This document shows, piece after piece, positions 1 to 8,042 of a stretch of 64,000 nt of DNA. Source of the DNA: Rhodobacteraceae bacterium HLUCCA08 (GTDB lineage Bacteria > Pseudomonadota > Alphaproteobacteria > Rhodobacterales > Rhodobacteraceae). The position numbers and the translations under genes are program-made. Position 1 is the stretch's first letter, and every line of letters starts with the position of its first letter. The stretch lies in NCBI GenBank assembly GCA_001314655.1, contig LJSF01000044.1, forward strand, positions 62,001-126,000, in the 5' to 3' direction. Below the pieces are notes generated by a model. That model saw nothing but the letters and a program-made list of their open reading frames with translations. It was not told the origin of the DNA and made no database searches.

Positions 1-340
1 CCGGCATGATGGTTCCGGGGAAGGTCATCTTGGCATTGACGATCATGCCCCGCAGGTCGGCCTCGGTCCAGCGGTCGGCGGCGCCGTCCAGGATCGGGCC
101 GACCTCGCCATGGAACGGATGCTCCATCAGCGCGGTAACCTCGTGGCAAGAGATGCAGTTGCCCTTGCCGCGATTGACCATGAGCGCCTCTCCGGCCACC
201 GGGTCGCCCGGCACGCCGGTCAGCGACTGCTCGACAGAGCCATATTCGCCGAACACCACATCGCCCGGCGCGACCTCTTCGGCGAAGGCGGCCCCCGCCC
301 CGATGGCCAGTCCGGCCGCGATTGCAACTGTTCGCTTCAT
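1..340 (-). CDS. soxX: SoxX, c-type cytochrome of the SoxAX complex (C-terminus cut off by window edge)
   Basis: SoxX is the monohaem subunit of the periplasmic SoxAX cytochrome that couples thiosulfate to the SoxY carrier. Reading leftward from ATG at 340, preceded by the ribosome site GGGAGGGACC, the protein begins with a signal peptide (MKRTVAIAAG, then AGAAFAEE near residue 20). A CISCH haem-binding motif follows at about residue 62, inside the NRGKGNCISCH stretch typical of SoxX. About 113 residues are visible; the part holding the distal haem ligand lies outside the window. It is the first gene of the structural sox operon, behind soxW and soxV on the same strand. Confidence 0.9.
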   Translation of the reverse strand, partial: MKRTVAIAAGLAIGAGAAFAEEVAPGDVVFGEYGSVEQSLTGVPGDPVAGEALMVNRGKGNCISCHEVTALMEHPFHGEVGPILDGAADRWTEADLRGMIVNAKMTFPGTIMP

Positions 341-417
341 GGTCCCTCCCTAGAACGTTCTGCGCGACTGTCTATTGCGGCATACCGTAGCGCACCGACG
401 GCCCGACTCGCAACATC

Positions 418-437
418 AAATTCATTCCTGTGAATTT
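418..437. promoter_or_regulatory. Candidate SoxR operator between soxW and soxX
   Basis: A perfect inverted repeat AAATTCA-N6-TGAATTT sits in the AT-rich gap upstream of soxX. It contains ATTC-N8-GAAT, the arrangement I recall being reported for the sulfide-responsive ArsR-type repressor SqrR. The same half-site and spacing recur in the soxV-soxS gap. In Paracoccus and relatives SoxR is known to bind both of these intergenic regions, so the assignment rests on position as well as sequence. Confidence 0.65.
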
Positions 438-486
438 GACTATATGTTGCGGTGCAGCCCGACAATTTCACTCGGGTATCCGGCAT

Positions 487-1053
487 TCACTCGGTTCCGA
501 TCTGGGACTCCAGCATCCGCGCGTGATAACGCTGAAACCCCTCGTCGCCCGCATAGCCCTCTTCAAGGACCCAGTTGAGCATGTTGAACGTGGTCCAGCG
601 GCCGAAGGCGCCGGGCATCACGGCGGCGGCGGCCTGGGGCGCGCGCTGGCCATCCTCGACCGTTTCCGGAAAGAACAGGATCGTGGGGGTGAAGTTCACC
701 GACCAGCTGCGCACCATGTCCTTTTCGGGCAGCACGGTGCCGTCGAAATCCACGACCTCCAGGTCGCCGTACATGTTCAGCCGGACGACGAAGAACCTGT
801 CGGTCAGCAGGGCCTCGATCTCGGGGACCGGGAACACCTCTTCGTGCATCTGGGCGCAATAGATGCAGCCGCTCTGTTCGACGATCAGCATCAGCCGCTT
901 GCCTTCGGCATTGGCCTCGGCCAGGTCCTCGGACAGGTCGAGGAAGGTGTTGCGGATCCAGTCGGCGCGGTGCAGCCCGTCATCGCCCAGTTCGGCCGTT
1001 GCGGCGCCGGCAGAGGCGACAAGGGCCAGGATCGTCATCAGTCTTTTCAGCAT
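487..1053 (-). CDS. soxW: SoxW, periplasmic thioredoxin-like protein
   Basis: SoxW is a secreted thiol-disulfide protein that receives electrons from SoxV in the periplasm. The protein has 188 residues, with a signal peptide (MLKRLMTILALVASAGAATA) and a thioredoxin active site EQSGCIYC at about residues 59-66 (C63, C66), followed by a thioredoxin-type beta segment with FTPTILFF, whose proline is the cis-Pro. I chose the ATG at 1053 because GGAGGAG lies six bases upstream and the signal peptide starts there; an in-frame start 39 bases upstream would add a polar leader. It lies between soxV and soxX, as in the Paracoccus sox cluster. Confidence 0.9.
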   Translation of the reverse strand: MLKRLMTILALVASAGAATAELGDDGLHRADWIRNTFLDLSEDLAEANAEGKRLMLIVEQSGCIYCAQMHEEVFPVPEIEALLTDRFFVVRLNMYGDLEVVDFDGTVLPEKDMVRSWSVNFTPTILFFPETVEDGQRAPQAAAAVMPGAFGRWTTFNMLNWVLEEGYAGDEGFQRYHARMLESQIGTE

Positions 1054-1131
1054 CGGGTCTCCTCCCCGGTTGGCGTTACCTTTGGCGTTCAATTCCCAAC
1101 AATCGGTTAACGGCGCCGCGGGGCGCCGGCG

Positions 1132-1884
1132 TCAGATGCTCTTGCCCTGGGTCATGGTGGTGAAGATCTCGAACCGCAGGATCATCCAGTTGGCGATCGC
1201 ATTGACCGATTCGGTGGCGATCAGCAGCGCAAAGACCAGCAGCAGCAGCCCCATCGCCTTTTCCACCCAGGGCAGGAAGCGGCGGAACCGGCCGACGAAG
1301 AGCAGGAACGGGCCGATGAACAGCGAGGCGACGACGAAGGGCGCGGTCATCGCCGCGCCGAAGATCAGCATCAGCCCCAGCCCCTCCCAGGCGGTGGCCT
1401 CGTTCTGGGCGGTCATGATGACGCCGGTCAGCACCCCGCCGACGCAGGGCGTCCAGCCGGCGGCGAAGGCGAAGCCGACCACATAGGCGCCCAGCACCGA
1501 CATCTGCTGCGTGTCGCCGGCCTGGACCTGGAACGACCGGTTCAGGAACGGGATCCGGATCACGCCGAGGAAATGCAGCCCCATCAGCGCGACCAGCGCC
1601 GCGGCAAGATAGTTGAATTCGGTCTTGTATTGCGAAAACAGCCGGCTCAGGCCGAACACGGTCGCCCCCAGCAGCACGAAGACGGTGATGATGCCCAGCG
1701 AAAAGAACACCGAGGCGAAGAAGGCGCGGCGGCGCACGCCGGGCTGCAGGCCGCCATCGTCGCGGATCTCGGCCATGCTGACCCCGGCCATGTAGGACAG
1801 GTAAAAGGGCACGATGGGCAGGACACAGGGCGAAAAGAACACGATCAGCCCGCCGACCAGCGCGCCCCAGGCGGTGACCTCCAT
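1132..1884 (-). CDS. soxV: SoxV, CcdA/DsbD-type membrane thiol transporter
   Basis: SoxV carries reducing equivalents from cytoplasmic thioredoxin across the inner membrane to SoxW and SoxS. The 250-residue protein has six or so hydrophobic segments and the paired CcdA cysteines in FFSPCVLP (C20) and GWTPCVGG (C147). GGGAGGAAG precedes the ATG. It lies 78 bases upstream of soxW and is transcribed away from soxS, so the shared gap holds a divergent promoter. The family is easily confused with cytochrome-biogenesis CcdA; the flanking sox genes decide the name. Confidence 0.92.
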   Translation of the reverse strand: MEVTAWGALVGGLIVFFSPCVLPIVPFYLSYMAGVSMAEIRDDGGLQPGVRRRAFFASVFFSLGIITVFVLLGATVFGLSRLFSQYKTEFNYLAAALVALMGLHFLGVIRIPFLNRSFQVQAGDTQQMSVLGAYVVGFAFAAGWTPCVGGVLTGVIMTAQNEATAWEGLGLMLIFGAAMTAPFVVASLFIGPFLLFVGRFRRFLPWVEKAMGLLLLVFALLIATESVNAIANWMILRFEIFTTMTQGKSI

Positions 1885-1901
1885 CCCGCTTCCTCCCTTG
1901 A

Positions 1902-1921
1902 AAATTCACATATTCGAATTA
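1902..1921. promoter_or_regulatory. Candidate SoxR operator between soxV and soxS
   Basis: AAATTCA-N6-CGAATTA repeats the spacing and left half-site of the 418-437 repeat, with five of seven right-arm bases kept. It contains ATTC-N8-GAAT. It overlaps the upstream possible start codon of soxS at 1921, which argues for the downstream start at 1957. Location between the divergent soxVWX and soxSR units fits autoregulation by SoxR. Confidence 0.6.
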
Positions 1922-1956
1922 TGCTAAGTGTAATTTCGCGTCAAACGGTCTTTGTC

Positions 1957-2343
1957 ATGACCTTGCTCCGGACCCTTGCCATTCTGTGCGCCAGCTTGCT
2001 TGCGAGCCTGCCGGCGCGCGGCGGCGCCGAAGCGCTGGAACTGGTGATGGTCGAACAGAGCGGCTGCGCCTATTGCGCGATGTGGAACCGCGACATCGCC
2101 CCGATCTATCCCAGGACCGATGTCGGCGCGGCCGCGCCGCTGCGCCGGCTGGACCTGGGCGCGCAGGTTCCCGACGATCTGAGCTTCGATCTGCCGACGG
2201 TCTTCACCCCGACCTTCATCCTGGTCGCCGACGGGGTCGAGATCGGCCGGATCACCGGCTATCCGGGCGAGGATTTCTTCTGGGGTCTGCTGGAGCAGAT
2301 GCTGGTCGATCACGGCACCCTGCCCGGGCAAGGCGCGGGGTGA
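1957..2343 (+). CDS. soxS: SoxS, periplasmic thioredoxin of the sox regulon
   Basis: SoxS is a small secreted thioredoxin-like protein; in Paracoccus it reactivates the SoxYZ carrier. The 128-residue product has a signal peptide (MTLLRTLAILCASLLASLPA) and a CxxC active site EQSGCAYC (C37, C40), very like SoxW in the same neighbourhood. FTPTFILV carries the cis-Pro. An in-frame ATG at 1921 would add 12 residues before the signal peptide and lies inside the putative operator, so I prefer 1957 although no strong ribosome site precedes it. It is followed directly by soxR. Confidence 0.85.
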   Translation: MTLLRTLAILCASLLASLPARGGAEALELVMVEQSGCAYCAMWNRDIAPIYPRTDVGAAAPLRRLDLGAQVPDDLSFDLPTVFTPTFILVADGVEIGRITGYPGEDFFWGLLEQMLVDHGTLPGQGAG

Positions 2344-2480
2344 TGGCACCGCGCGATGCCAGCGACCGCGACGGTCAGACCGGCAACACTTGCCCGCATC
2401 TTGGCCATGAGGCTCTTTCCGAGCGGCCGGCGCCGTGCGAAAAGCTGACCCCAGCGCAGGGACAAAGGCCCCGTATCGTC

Positions 2481-2816
2481 ATGGGTTTGCCGATCATCGA
2501 CAACGAGATTCCGACCGAGGAGATGGACAAGATCGTCGCCGCGGCCACGGATGCGTCGAATTTCCTCAAGGCGATCAGCCATGAGGGGCGGCTGATGATC
2601 CTGTGCCACCTGGCCACCGGCGAGAAATCCGTGACCGAGCTGGAGCAATTGCTGTCCGCCCGCCAGGCGGCGGTGTCGCAGCAATTGTCGCGGCTGCGGC
2701 TGGAAGGGCTGGTGACCCCGCGACGCGAGGGCAAGACGATCTTCTACCGCTTGACCGACGACCGGCCGCGGCAAATAATCGACCTGGTCTACGACATGTT
2801 CTGCGCGTCGCGGTAG
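2481..2816 (+). CDS. soxR: SoxR, ArsR-family sulfur-responsive repressor
   Basis: SoxR represses the sox genes until reduced sulfur is present. The 111-residue protein is a winged helix of the ArsR type: the recognition helix is near residues 62-74 (RQAAVSQQLSRLR) and the wing near 80-90. Two cysteines, C42 (MILCHL) and C108 (DMFC), sit at the positions that form the persulfide or disulfide switch in SqrR and BigR. An in-frame ATG at 2343 overlaps the soxS stop and would add a 46-residue low-complexity leader; the family length favours 2481. It is co-directional with soxS and soxT. Confidence 0.88.
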   Translation: MGLPIIDNEIPTEEMDKIVAAATDASNFLKAISHEGRLMILCHLATGEKSVTELEQLLSARQAAVSQQLSRLRLEGLVTPRREGKTIFYRLTDDRPRQIIDLVYDMFCASR

Positions 2817-2854
2817 GCCCGGACCGGAGGAGGTCCGACCGACAGGAGGACAGG

Positions 2855-3904
2855 ATGATCGACAGCCTGGGCGCTGGAACACTCGCCGCGATCGTCGGGC
2901 TGCTGAGCGGCCTGCTGCTGGGCCTGGCCGCCCGGCTGGGCCGGTTCTGCACGCTGGGCGCGATCGAGGACTGGCTTTACGGCGACAATGCCACGCGGCT
3001 GCGGATGTGGGCAGTGGCGATCGGCGTGGCCGTGATCGGCAGCTTCGGCGCGGGCGCGCTGGGCTGGGCCGATATCGGCCAGAGCTTCTATCTGACATTG
3101 GCGTGGAACCCGCTGGCCTCGATCCTGGGCGGGCTGGTCTTCGGCTATGGCATGGCGATCGCCGGCAATTGCGGCTATGGCGCGCTGGCCCGGCTGGGCG
3201 GTGGCGACCTGCGGTCCTTCGTGATCGTGGTGGTGATGGGGATCGCGGCCTATGTGACGATTTCGGGGCCCCTGGCCTATCCGCGCATCTGGGCCTTTCC
3301 GACGGTCGCGGCCACCGGCACCACGCCGGGCATCGCCCATGGGCTGGAGGCGCTGACGCGGCTGCCGGCCTGGGTCTTCGGCATCGCCATCGGGGCCGCG
3401 ATCCTGGCCGCGACCCTGCCCCGGATGCGTCATGACCGCGCCGCCGCGGCCTGGGGCGCGGTGGTCGGGCTGGCGGTCGCCGCGGCCTGGATCGGCACCA
3501 GCTGGATCGCGCATCACAGCATGGGCGCGACCCCGGTCGTGTCGCATACCTTTGCCCGGCCCCTGGGCGAGACGATCCTTTACGCGATGACCGCCAGCGG
3601 CATGCCGCTGACCTTTGCCGTGGGGTCGGTCGCCGGGGTCTGGATCGGGGCCTTCATCGGGTCGCTGATCAAGGGCCATTTCCGCTGGGAAGCCTGCGAG
3701 GACCCGCGCGAATTGCGTCGGCAGATCTTCGGCGCCGCGCTGATGGGCGTGGGCGGTGTGGTCGCCGTGGGCTGTTCGATCGGCCAGGGCCTGTCGGCCT
3801 TTTCGGTGCTGGCCTGGTCGGCGCCGGTGACATTGGCGGCGATCTTTGCCGGGGCGGCCTTCGGCCTGCGGCAGCTGATCGCCGGGTTCCAGCCGGCGGA
3901 ATGA
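2855..3904 (+). CDS. soxT: SoxT, YeeE/YedE-family sulfur transporter
   Basis: YeeE/YedE proteins move thiosulfate or other sulfur species through the inner membrane. The 349-residue protein is hydrophobic throughout, with roughly nine membrane segments. It has the family's cysteine motifs GNCGYGALAR (about residue 105) and GCSIGQGLSAFS (about residue 310). The ATG at 2855 has AGGAGGA eight bases upstream. Its place 38 bases after soxR matches SoxT in other alphaproteobacterial sox clusters. Whether it imports substrate or feeds the SoxR signal cannot be read from sequence. Confidence 0.88.
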   Translation: MIDSLGAGTLAAIVGLLSGLLLGLAARLGRFCTLGAIEDWLYGDNATRLRMWAVAIGVAVIGSFGAGALGWADIGQSFYLTLAWNPLASILGGLVFGYGMAIAGNCGYGALARLGGGDLRSFVIVVVMGIAAYVTISGPLAYPRIWAFPTVAATGTTPGIAHGLEALTRLPAWVFGIAIGAAILAATLPRMRHDRAAAAWGAVVGLAVAAAWIGTSWIAHHSMGATPVVSHTFARPLGETILYAMTASGMPLTFAVGSVAGVWIGAFIGSLIKGHFRWEACEDPRELRRQIFGAALMGVGGVVAVGCSIGQGLSAFSVLAWSAPVTLAAIFAGAAFGLRQLIAGFQPAE

Positions 3905-4410
3905 GGGCGCGTGTCGCATCGGCGATGCTCTTCGCCTTGCCGGCGGCGGCCGAAGAGGCGTTGACTGACCTGACGACGCTGCCGATCGACCCGGGCAGGT
4001 TCGAGGGCGGTGACCTCCAGGGCAGCGCCGGGCGTATCCTGGGCCTTTGGGACTGCAGGACCTGCGCCGATCCGGTCTTCGTCCTCCTCAACCTGGACCC
4101 CGCGCCCCCCTGGCTGGCCGCCGGGGTCTCGATCAACGACCCGGCCGAGCGGGACCGCGTCCGCACCGGCTATTGCGACCCGGCCTGGCCGGTCTGCGAG
4201 GTGAGCGTCGACAATCTGTCCGACGGCCGCCCGGCGCTGGCACTGCACGTGGTGATGCCGGACCCACAGTTGCAGGTGGAGGAACGTCGCATCCCGGTCG
4301 GCACGTCCGAGCTGCGGATCACGGCCGGGGCCGTCGACCGCGACCTGGCGCTGCGCAATCTGGATGCCGCCTTGGACATGATCCTGCCGCAGTTGCAAGC
4401 GCCGCGATAG
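3901..4410 (+). CDS. Small secreted protein after soxT, function unknown
   Basis: The start codon overlaps the soxT stop (ATGA), so the two are translationally coupled. The 169-residue product begins with a short signal peptide (ASAMLFALPAAAEE). It has two cysteine pairs, DCRTCADP near residue 52-55 and YCDPAWPVCEV near residue 92-99. I recognise no domain. The paired cysteines and periplasmic location beside a thiol-transfer system suggest a disulfide-containing partner, but that is inference from context only. Confidence 0.7.
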   Translation: MRARVASAMLFALPAAAEEALTDLTTLPIDPGRFEGGDLQGSAGRILGLWDCRTCADPVFVLLNLDPAPPWLAAGVSINDPAERDRVRTGYCDPAWPVCEVSVDNLSDGRPALALHVVMPDPQLQVEERRIPVGTSELRITAGAVDRDLALRNLDAALDMILPQLQAPR

Positions 4411-4425
4411 GCGCCTGCCCATCCG

Positions 4426-4444
4426 CGACCGGCTGGCCCGGTCG
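4426..4444. terminator. Hairpin between convergent genes, possible bidirectional terminator
   Basis: CGACCGG-CTGGC-CCGGTCG forms a 7-bp stem with a 5-nt loop in the 51-bp gap between the secreted protein and allA, which converge. No T-run follows on either side, so termination strength is uncertain. Confidence 0.4.
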
Positions 4445-4461
4445 GCGCTGAAGGGTGCCCC

Positions 4462-4941
4462 CTAGCCGCCGATCGTCACCGGGCTTTCAAACCGGTATTC
4501 CTCCAGGTTCGCGCCCGCGCCGATCCGGTCGATGACCGCGAACAGGCCCGGGCCGTCCAGCGGCATCAGCACCCCGTGCCAGGTATTGCGGAGGTAGTTC
4601 ACCCCCTGCCCCGGCGCGGTGACGAAGGCCCGCAGCGGCCCCGGCACGCCGCCCGCATCCGGGGCGACGACCACCAGGAACGGGTGTTCGGACAGCGGCA
4701 GGAAGGCCTGCGATCCCAGCGGGTGACGTTCGACCAGGTCCAGCGCCAGGGGCAGCTTGCGCGACCTGGCGCGGAACAGGCTGATCCCGGCGCGCCCGTC
4801 GCCGAACGCCAGCCGCGCCCGGTCGTGGAACCGTCCGGCAAGCCCCTGGTTGATGATCGCGTCGGGATCGCCCGAGGCCTCGAGCACGTCGCCGAAGGGG
4901 GCAAAGGCCTCGGCGCTCAGGGGCTGCGGCACGATCACCAC
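4462..4941 (-). CDS. allA: Ureidoglycolate lyase
   Basis: AllA splits ureidoglycolate into glyoxylate and urea, the last step of the allantoin pathway. The 159-residue protein matches the family in length and carries its C-terminal signature: NYLRNTWHGVLMPL, then FAVIDRIG, then a segment ending in EEYRF. Translation begins at a GTG codon (GTG GTG ATC) overlapping the end of the puuE-uraD gene by seven bases, so the two are one operon. The urea it releases is the substrate of the urease encoded at 46626-54022. Confidence 0.93.
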   Translation of the reverse strand: MVIVPQPLSAEAFAPFGDVLEASGDPDAIINQGLAGRFHDRARLAFGDGRAGISLFRARSRKLPLALDLVERHPLGSQAFLPLSEHPFLVVVAPDAGGVPGPLRAFVTAPGQGVNYLRNTWHGVLMPLDGPGLFAVIDRIGAGANLEEYRFESPVTIGG

Positions 4942-6353
4942 AGCGCCTCCAGCCGCAATTGCGCGATGCGTTCGACCTGGGCGCAGGCGGTGGCGAATTC
5001 GGTGGCGGTGTCCTGGGCCAGGCGCGCCTCGAAGGCCGCCAGGATGCCGGCCTTGTCATGGTCGCGCACCGCGATGATGAAGGGAAAGCCGTGTTTGGCG
5101 GTATAGGCGTCGTTCAGCTCGGTGAACCGGGCGCGTTCGGCGTCGGTCAGCGCATCAAGCCCGGCGCTGGCCTGTTCGGCGCTGCTGTCGGCGGTCAGCC
5201 GGCGCGCCGCGGCCAGCTTGCCCGCCAGGTCGGGATGGGCGCGCAGCACCGCGAGCCGGTCGTCGTCGCCAGCCCGCCGAAACGCCCGGCACAGCACCGA
5301 ATGCACGCCCGTGGCGCTGTCATGGGCCGGGCCCAGCTCCAGCGCCCAGGCCTGTTCGGCGACCCAGGGGGAATGTTCGAACACGCCGCCATAGGTGTCG
5401 ACGAAGCGGGCCTGCGACATCTGCGAGGGGCGTTCGCGGCGCCGGTGCGGATGGGTGGCCGCCCAATGGGCCGCGATGTCCCCTCGCGTGGGCGTCCAGA
5501 CCCCCTCATGCGCCGCGATGTGATCAAGGAACCGCTTGAGCCCGGCGATCTTGCCCGGCCGGCCCACCAGCCGGCAATGCAGGCCCACGCTCATCATCTT
5601 CGGCGCCTCGGCCCCCTCGGCATGAAGCGTGTCGAAGGCGTCGATCAGGTAATCGCCGAAATCGCGCCCCGTGACCCAGCCCGGCGCGGTGGCGAAACGC
5701 ATGTCGTTGGCTTCGAGCGTATAGGGGATGATCAGCTGGTCGCGGGTGCCGAGCTCGAGCCAATAGGGCAGATCGTCGTCATAGGTATCGGAAATCCAGT
5801 CGACGCCGCCGGTCTCGGCCACCAGCCGCACCGTGTTGGCGCTGCAACGGCCGGTATACCAGCCGCGCGGGGGGGCGCCGGTCACCTCGGCATGCAGGGC
5901 GATGGCCTCGGCGATGGCGGCGCGTTCGCTGGCCTCGTCCATGTCCTTGTGTTCGATCCATTTCAGGCCGTGGGAGGCGATCTCCCAGCCGGCCTCCTGC
6001 ATCGCCCTGACCTGGTCCGGGCCGCGCGCCAGCGCGGTGGCGACGCCGAAGATCGTGACCGGCACCCCGGCCCCGGTGAACAGCCGGTGCAGCCGCCAGA
6101 ACCCGGCCCGGGCGCCGTAATCATAAAGCGATTCCATGTTCCAGTGCCGCTGGCCGGGCCAGGGCTGGGCGCCGGGAATGTCGGACAGGAACGCCTCGGA
6201 GGCCGCATCGCCATGCAGCAGGCAATTCTCGCCCCCTTCCTCGTAATTCAGCACGAATTGCACCGCCACCCGCGCGCCGCCCGGCCAGCGCGGATCGGGC
6301 GCCCGCGCGCCATGGCCGGACAGGTCGCGGGGATATCGGGGGGGATGGGTCAT
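4935..6353 (-). CDS. puuE: Fused allantoinase (PuuE) and OHCU decarboxylase (UraD)
   Basis: Two ureide-pathway enzymes are joined in one 472-residue chain. Residues 1 to about 300 are the metal-independent polysaccharide-deacetylase-type allantoinase PuuE, starting with YPRDLSGHG and containing VQFVLNYEEGGEN and the TYDDDLPYW region. Residues from about 310 are UraD, which decarboxylates 2-oxo-4-hydroxy-4-carboxy-5-ureidoimidazoline to (S)-allantoin; its catalytic His lies in RAHPDLAGK. I chose the ATG at 6353 because ACGGAG lies upstream; an ATG at 6371 adds six residues. The fusion joins consecutive steps: decarboxylation, then hydrolysis of allantoin. Confidence 0.92.
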   Translation of the reverse strand: MTHPPRYPRDLSGHGARAPDPRWPGGARVAVQFVLNYEEGGENCLLHGDAASEAFLSDIPGAQPWPGQRHWNMESLYDYGARAGFWRLHRLFTGAGVPVTIFGVATALARGPDQVRAMQEAGWEIASHGLKWIEHKDMDEASERAAIAEAIALHAEVTGAPPRGWYTGRCSANTVRLVAETGGVDWISDTYDDDLPYWLELGTRDQLIIPYTLEANDMRFATAPGWVTGRDFGDYLIDAFDTLHAEGAEAPKMMSVGLHCRLVGRPGKIAGLKRFLDHIAAHEGVWTPTRGDIAAHWAATHPHRRRERPSQMSQARFVDTYGGVFEHSPWVAEQAWALELGPAHDSATGVHSVLCRAFRRAGDDDRLAVLRAHPDLAGKLAAARRLTADSSAEQASAGLDALTDAERARFTELNDAYTAKHGFPFIIAVRDHDKAGILAAFEARLAQDTATEFATACAQVERIAQLRLEALW

Positions 6354-6463
6354 TGCGGGCTCCGTCGTCATGGCCCGATCAGAGGCGGATTTGCCGCAAG
6401 CCGCAAGGCGCTTTTCATTCCCGCCCGGCCGGTGTTGACTGGGGGCACAGACGGAGGCCCGCA

Positions 6464-6814
6464 ATGTCCGGATACCTGACCACCCATGTGCTCGACACCG
6501 CCCGGGGGCGCCCGGCCGAAGGGGTGCGCATCGCGCTTTATCGCATCACCGAGGACGGCCATGTCGCCATGGCCGAGGCGGTGACAAATGCCGATGGCCG
6601 CACCGATACGCCGATCCTGCCGCCCGAGGCCTTCGCGCCGGGCCGTTACGAACTGGTCTTCGCCGCCGGTGATTACCTGCGCCGCCACGGGGCCACCGCC
6701 GACGGGCTGTTCCTGGACCAGGTGCCGATCCGCTTCGGCATGACCGAACCCGCGCATTACCACGTGCCGCTGCTGCTGTCGCCCTTCGGCTATTCGACCT
6801 ATCGGGGCAGCTGA
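6464..6814 (+). CDS. uraH: 5-hydroxyisourate hydrolase
   Basis: UraH opens 5-hydroxyisourate, the unstable product of urate oxidation, to OHCU. The 116-residue protein is a transthyretin-like enzyme with the family's N-terminal LTTHVLDTARGRPA and the exact C-terminal YRGS tetrapeptide that marks the hydrolase rather than transthyretin. GGAGG precedes the ATG at 6464. It is divergent from puuE-uraD and overlaps puuD by one base, so urate oxidation and the next hydrolysis are made together. Confidence 0.95.
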   Translation: MSGYLTTHVLDTARGRPAEGVRIALYRITEDGHVAMAEAVTNADGRTDTPILPPEAFAPGRYELVFAAGDYLRRHGATADGLFLDQVPIRFGMTEPAHYHVPLLLSPFGYSTYRGS

Positions 6815-8031
6815 TGGATGCCGCGCTGCTGTGGGACTGGGCCGAATTCGCGGTCCGCTGGCTGCATGTCATCACCGCGATCGCCTGGATCGGCTCGTCC
6901 TTCTATTTCATCGCGCTCGACCTGGGGCTGAACCGCGACATCCCCGGCCCCGCGGATGGCGAGGAATGGCAGGTCCATGGCGGCGGCTTCTACCATATCC
7001 GGAAATACCTGGTCGCGCCCGAGGCGATGCCCGAGCACCTGACCTGGTTCAAATGGGAAAGCTACGCCACCTGGCTGTCGGGCGCCGCCCTGCTGATGGT
7101 GGTCTATTGGGTCGGAGGAGAGCTGTTCCTGCTGGACCCGGCCCGGGCCGATCTGGCCCTGTGGCAGGGGATCGCGATTTCCGCCCTGTCCCTGACCCTC
7201 GGCTGGCTGGTCTATGACGCCTTGTGCAAGTCGCCGCTGGGCGAACGGCCGACCCTGCTGATGGTGCTGCTTTTCGCGCTGATCGTGGCGATGTCCTGGG
7301 GCTATACCCAGGTCTTTGCCGGTCGCGCCGCGCTGCTGCATCTGGGCGCCTTCACCGCGACGATCATGACCGCGAACGTGTTCTTCATCATCATCCCGAA
7401 CCAGAAGATCGTGGTCGCCGACCTCAAGGCCGGCCGCGCACCGGACGCGTCCTACGGCAAGATCGCCAAGCTGCGCTCGACCCACAACAACTACCTCACC
7501 CTGCCGGTGATCTTCCTGATGCTGTCGAACCATTATCCGCTGGCCTTCGGCACCGATCACGCCTGGGCGATCGCGGCGCTGGTCTTTCTGATGGGGGTGA
7601 CGATCCGGCATTTCTTCAACACCCTGCATGCGCGCGCAGGCCGGCCCTGGTGGACCTGGGGCGTTACGGCAGCGCTGTTTGTCGCCATCGTCTGGCTGTC
7701 CGCGCTGGGCACGCCCGAAACGATCGAGGAGGCCGAGGCCCGCGCCCTGACCGGGCACGAGGCACGCTTTGCCGAGGCGCCCGGGTTCGACGAGGCCGAG
7801 GCGCTGGTCCAGGGCCATTGCGCGATGTGCCATGCGCGCGCGCCGCTCTGGCCCGGGATCGTGGCGCCGCCCAAGGGCGTGGTGCTGGAGACCCGCGCCG
7901 ATATCGCCCGCCATGCGGAAGAGATCTATCTGCAGGCGGGCCTCAGCCGCGCCATGCCGCCGCCCGCGATCAGCGCGATGTGGGACGAGGACCGCGCGGT
8001 GCTGCGGAACTGGTACACGGCGGCACACTAG
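6814..8031 (+). CDS. puuD: PuuD, membrane urate hydroxylase with C-terminal cytochrome c
   Basis: PuuD oxidises urate to 5-hydroxyisourate and passes electrons to the respiratory chain instead of making H2O2. The 405-residue protein has about eight membrane segments in residues 15-310, starting WLHVITAIAWIGSSFYFIA, then a periplasmic cytochrome c domain with the CAMCH haem motif near residue 336 and a late Met in AMPPPAIS. The length and order match the family. The start overlaps the uraH stop (TGATG). Confidence 0.94.
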   Translation: MDAALLWDWAEFAVRWLHVITAIAWIGSSFYFIALDLGLNRDIPGPADGEEWQVHGGGFYHIRKYLVAPEAMPEHLTWFKWESYATWLSGAALLMVVYWVGGELFLLDPARADLALWQGIAISALSLTLGWLVYDALCKSPLGERPTLLMVLLFALIVAMSWGYTQVFAGRAALLHLGAFTATIMTANVFFIIIPNQKIVVADLKAGRAPDASYGKIAKLRSTHNNYLTLPVIFLMLSNHYPLAFGTDHAWAIAALVFLMGVTIRHFFNTLHARAGRPWWTWGVTAALFVAIVWLSALGTPETIEEAEARALTGHEARFAEAPGFDEAEALVQGHCAMCHARAPLWPGIVAPPKGVVLETRADIARHAEEIYLQAGLSRAMPPPAISAMWDEDRAVLRNWYTAAH

Positions 8032-8042
8032 GACCGGAAGCC

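Noticed and set aside
1921-1956. ATG at 1921 as start of soxS
   Set aside because: It lies in the candidate operator, and the signal peptide begins at 1957.
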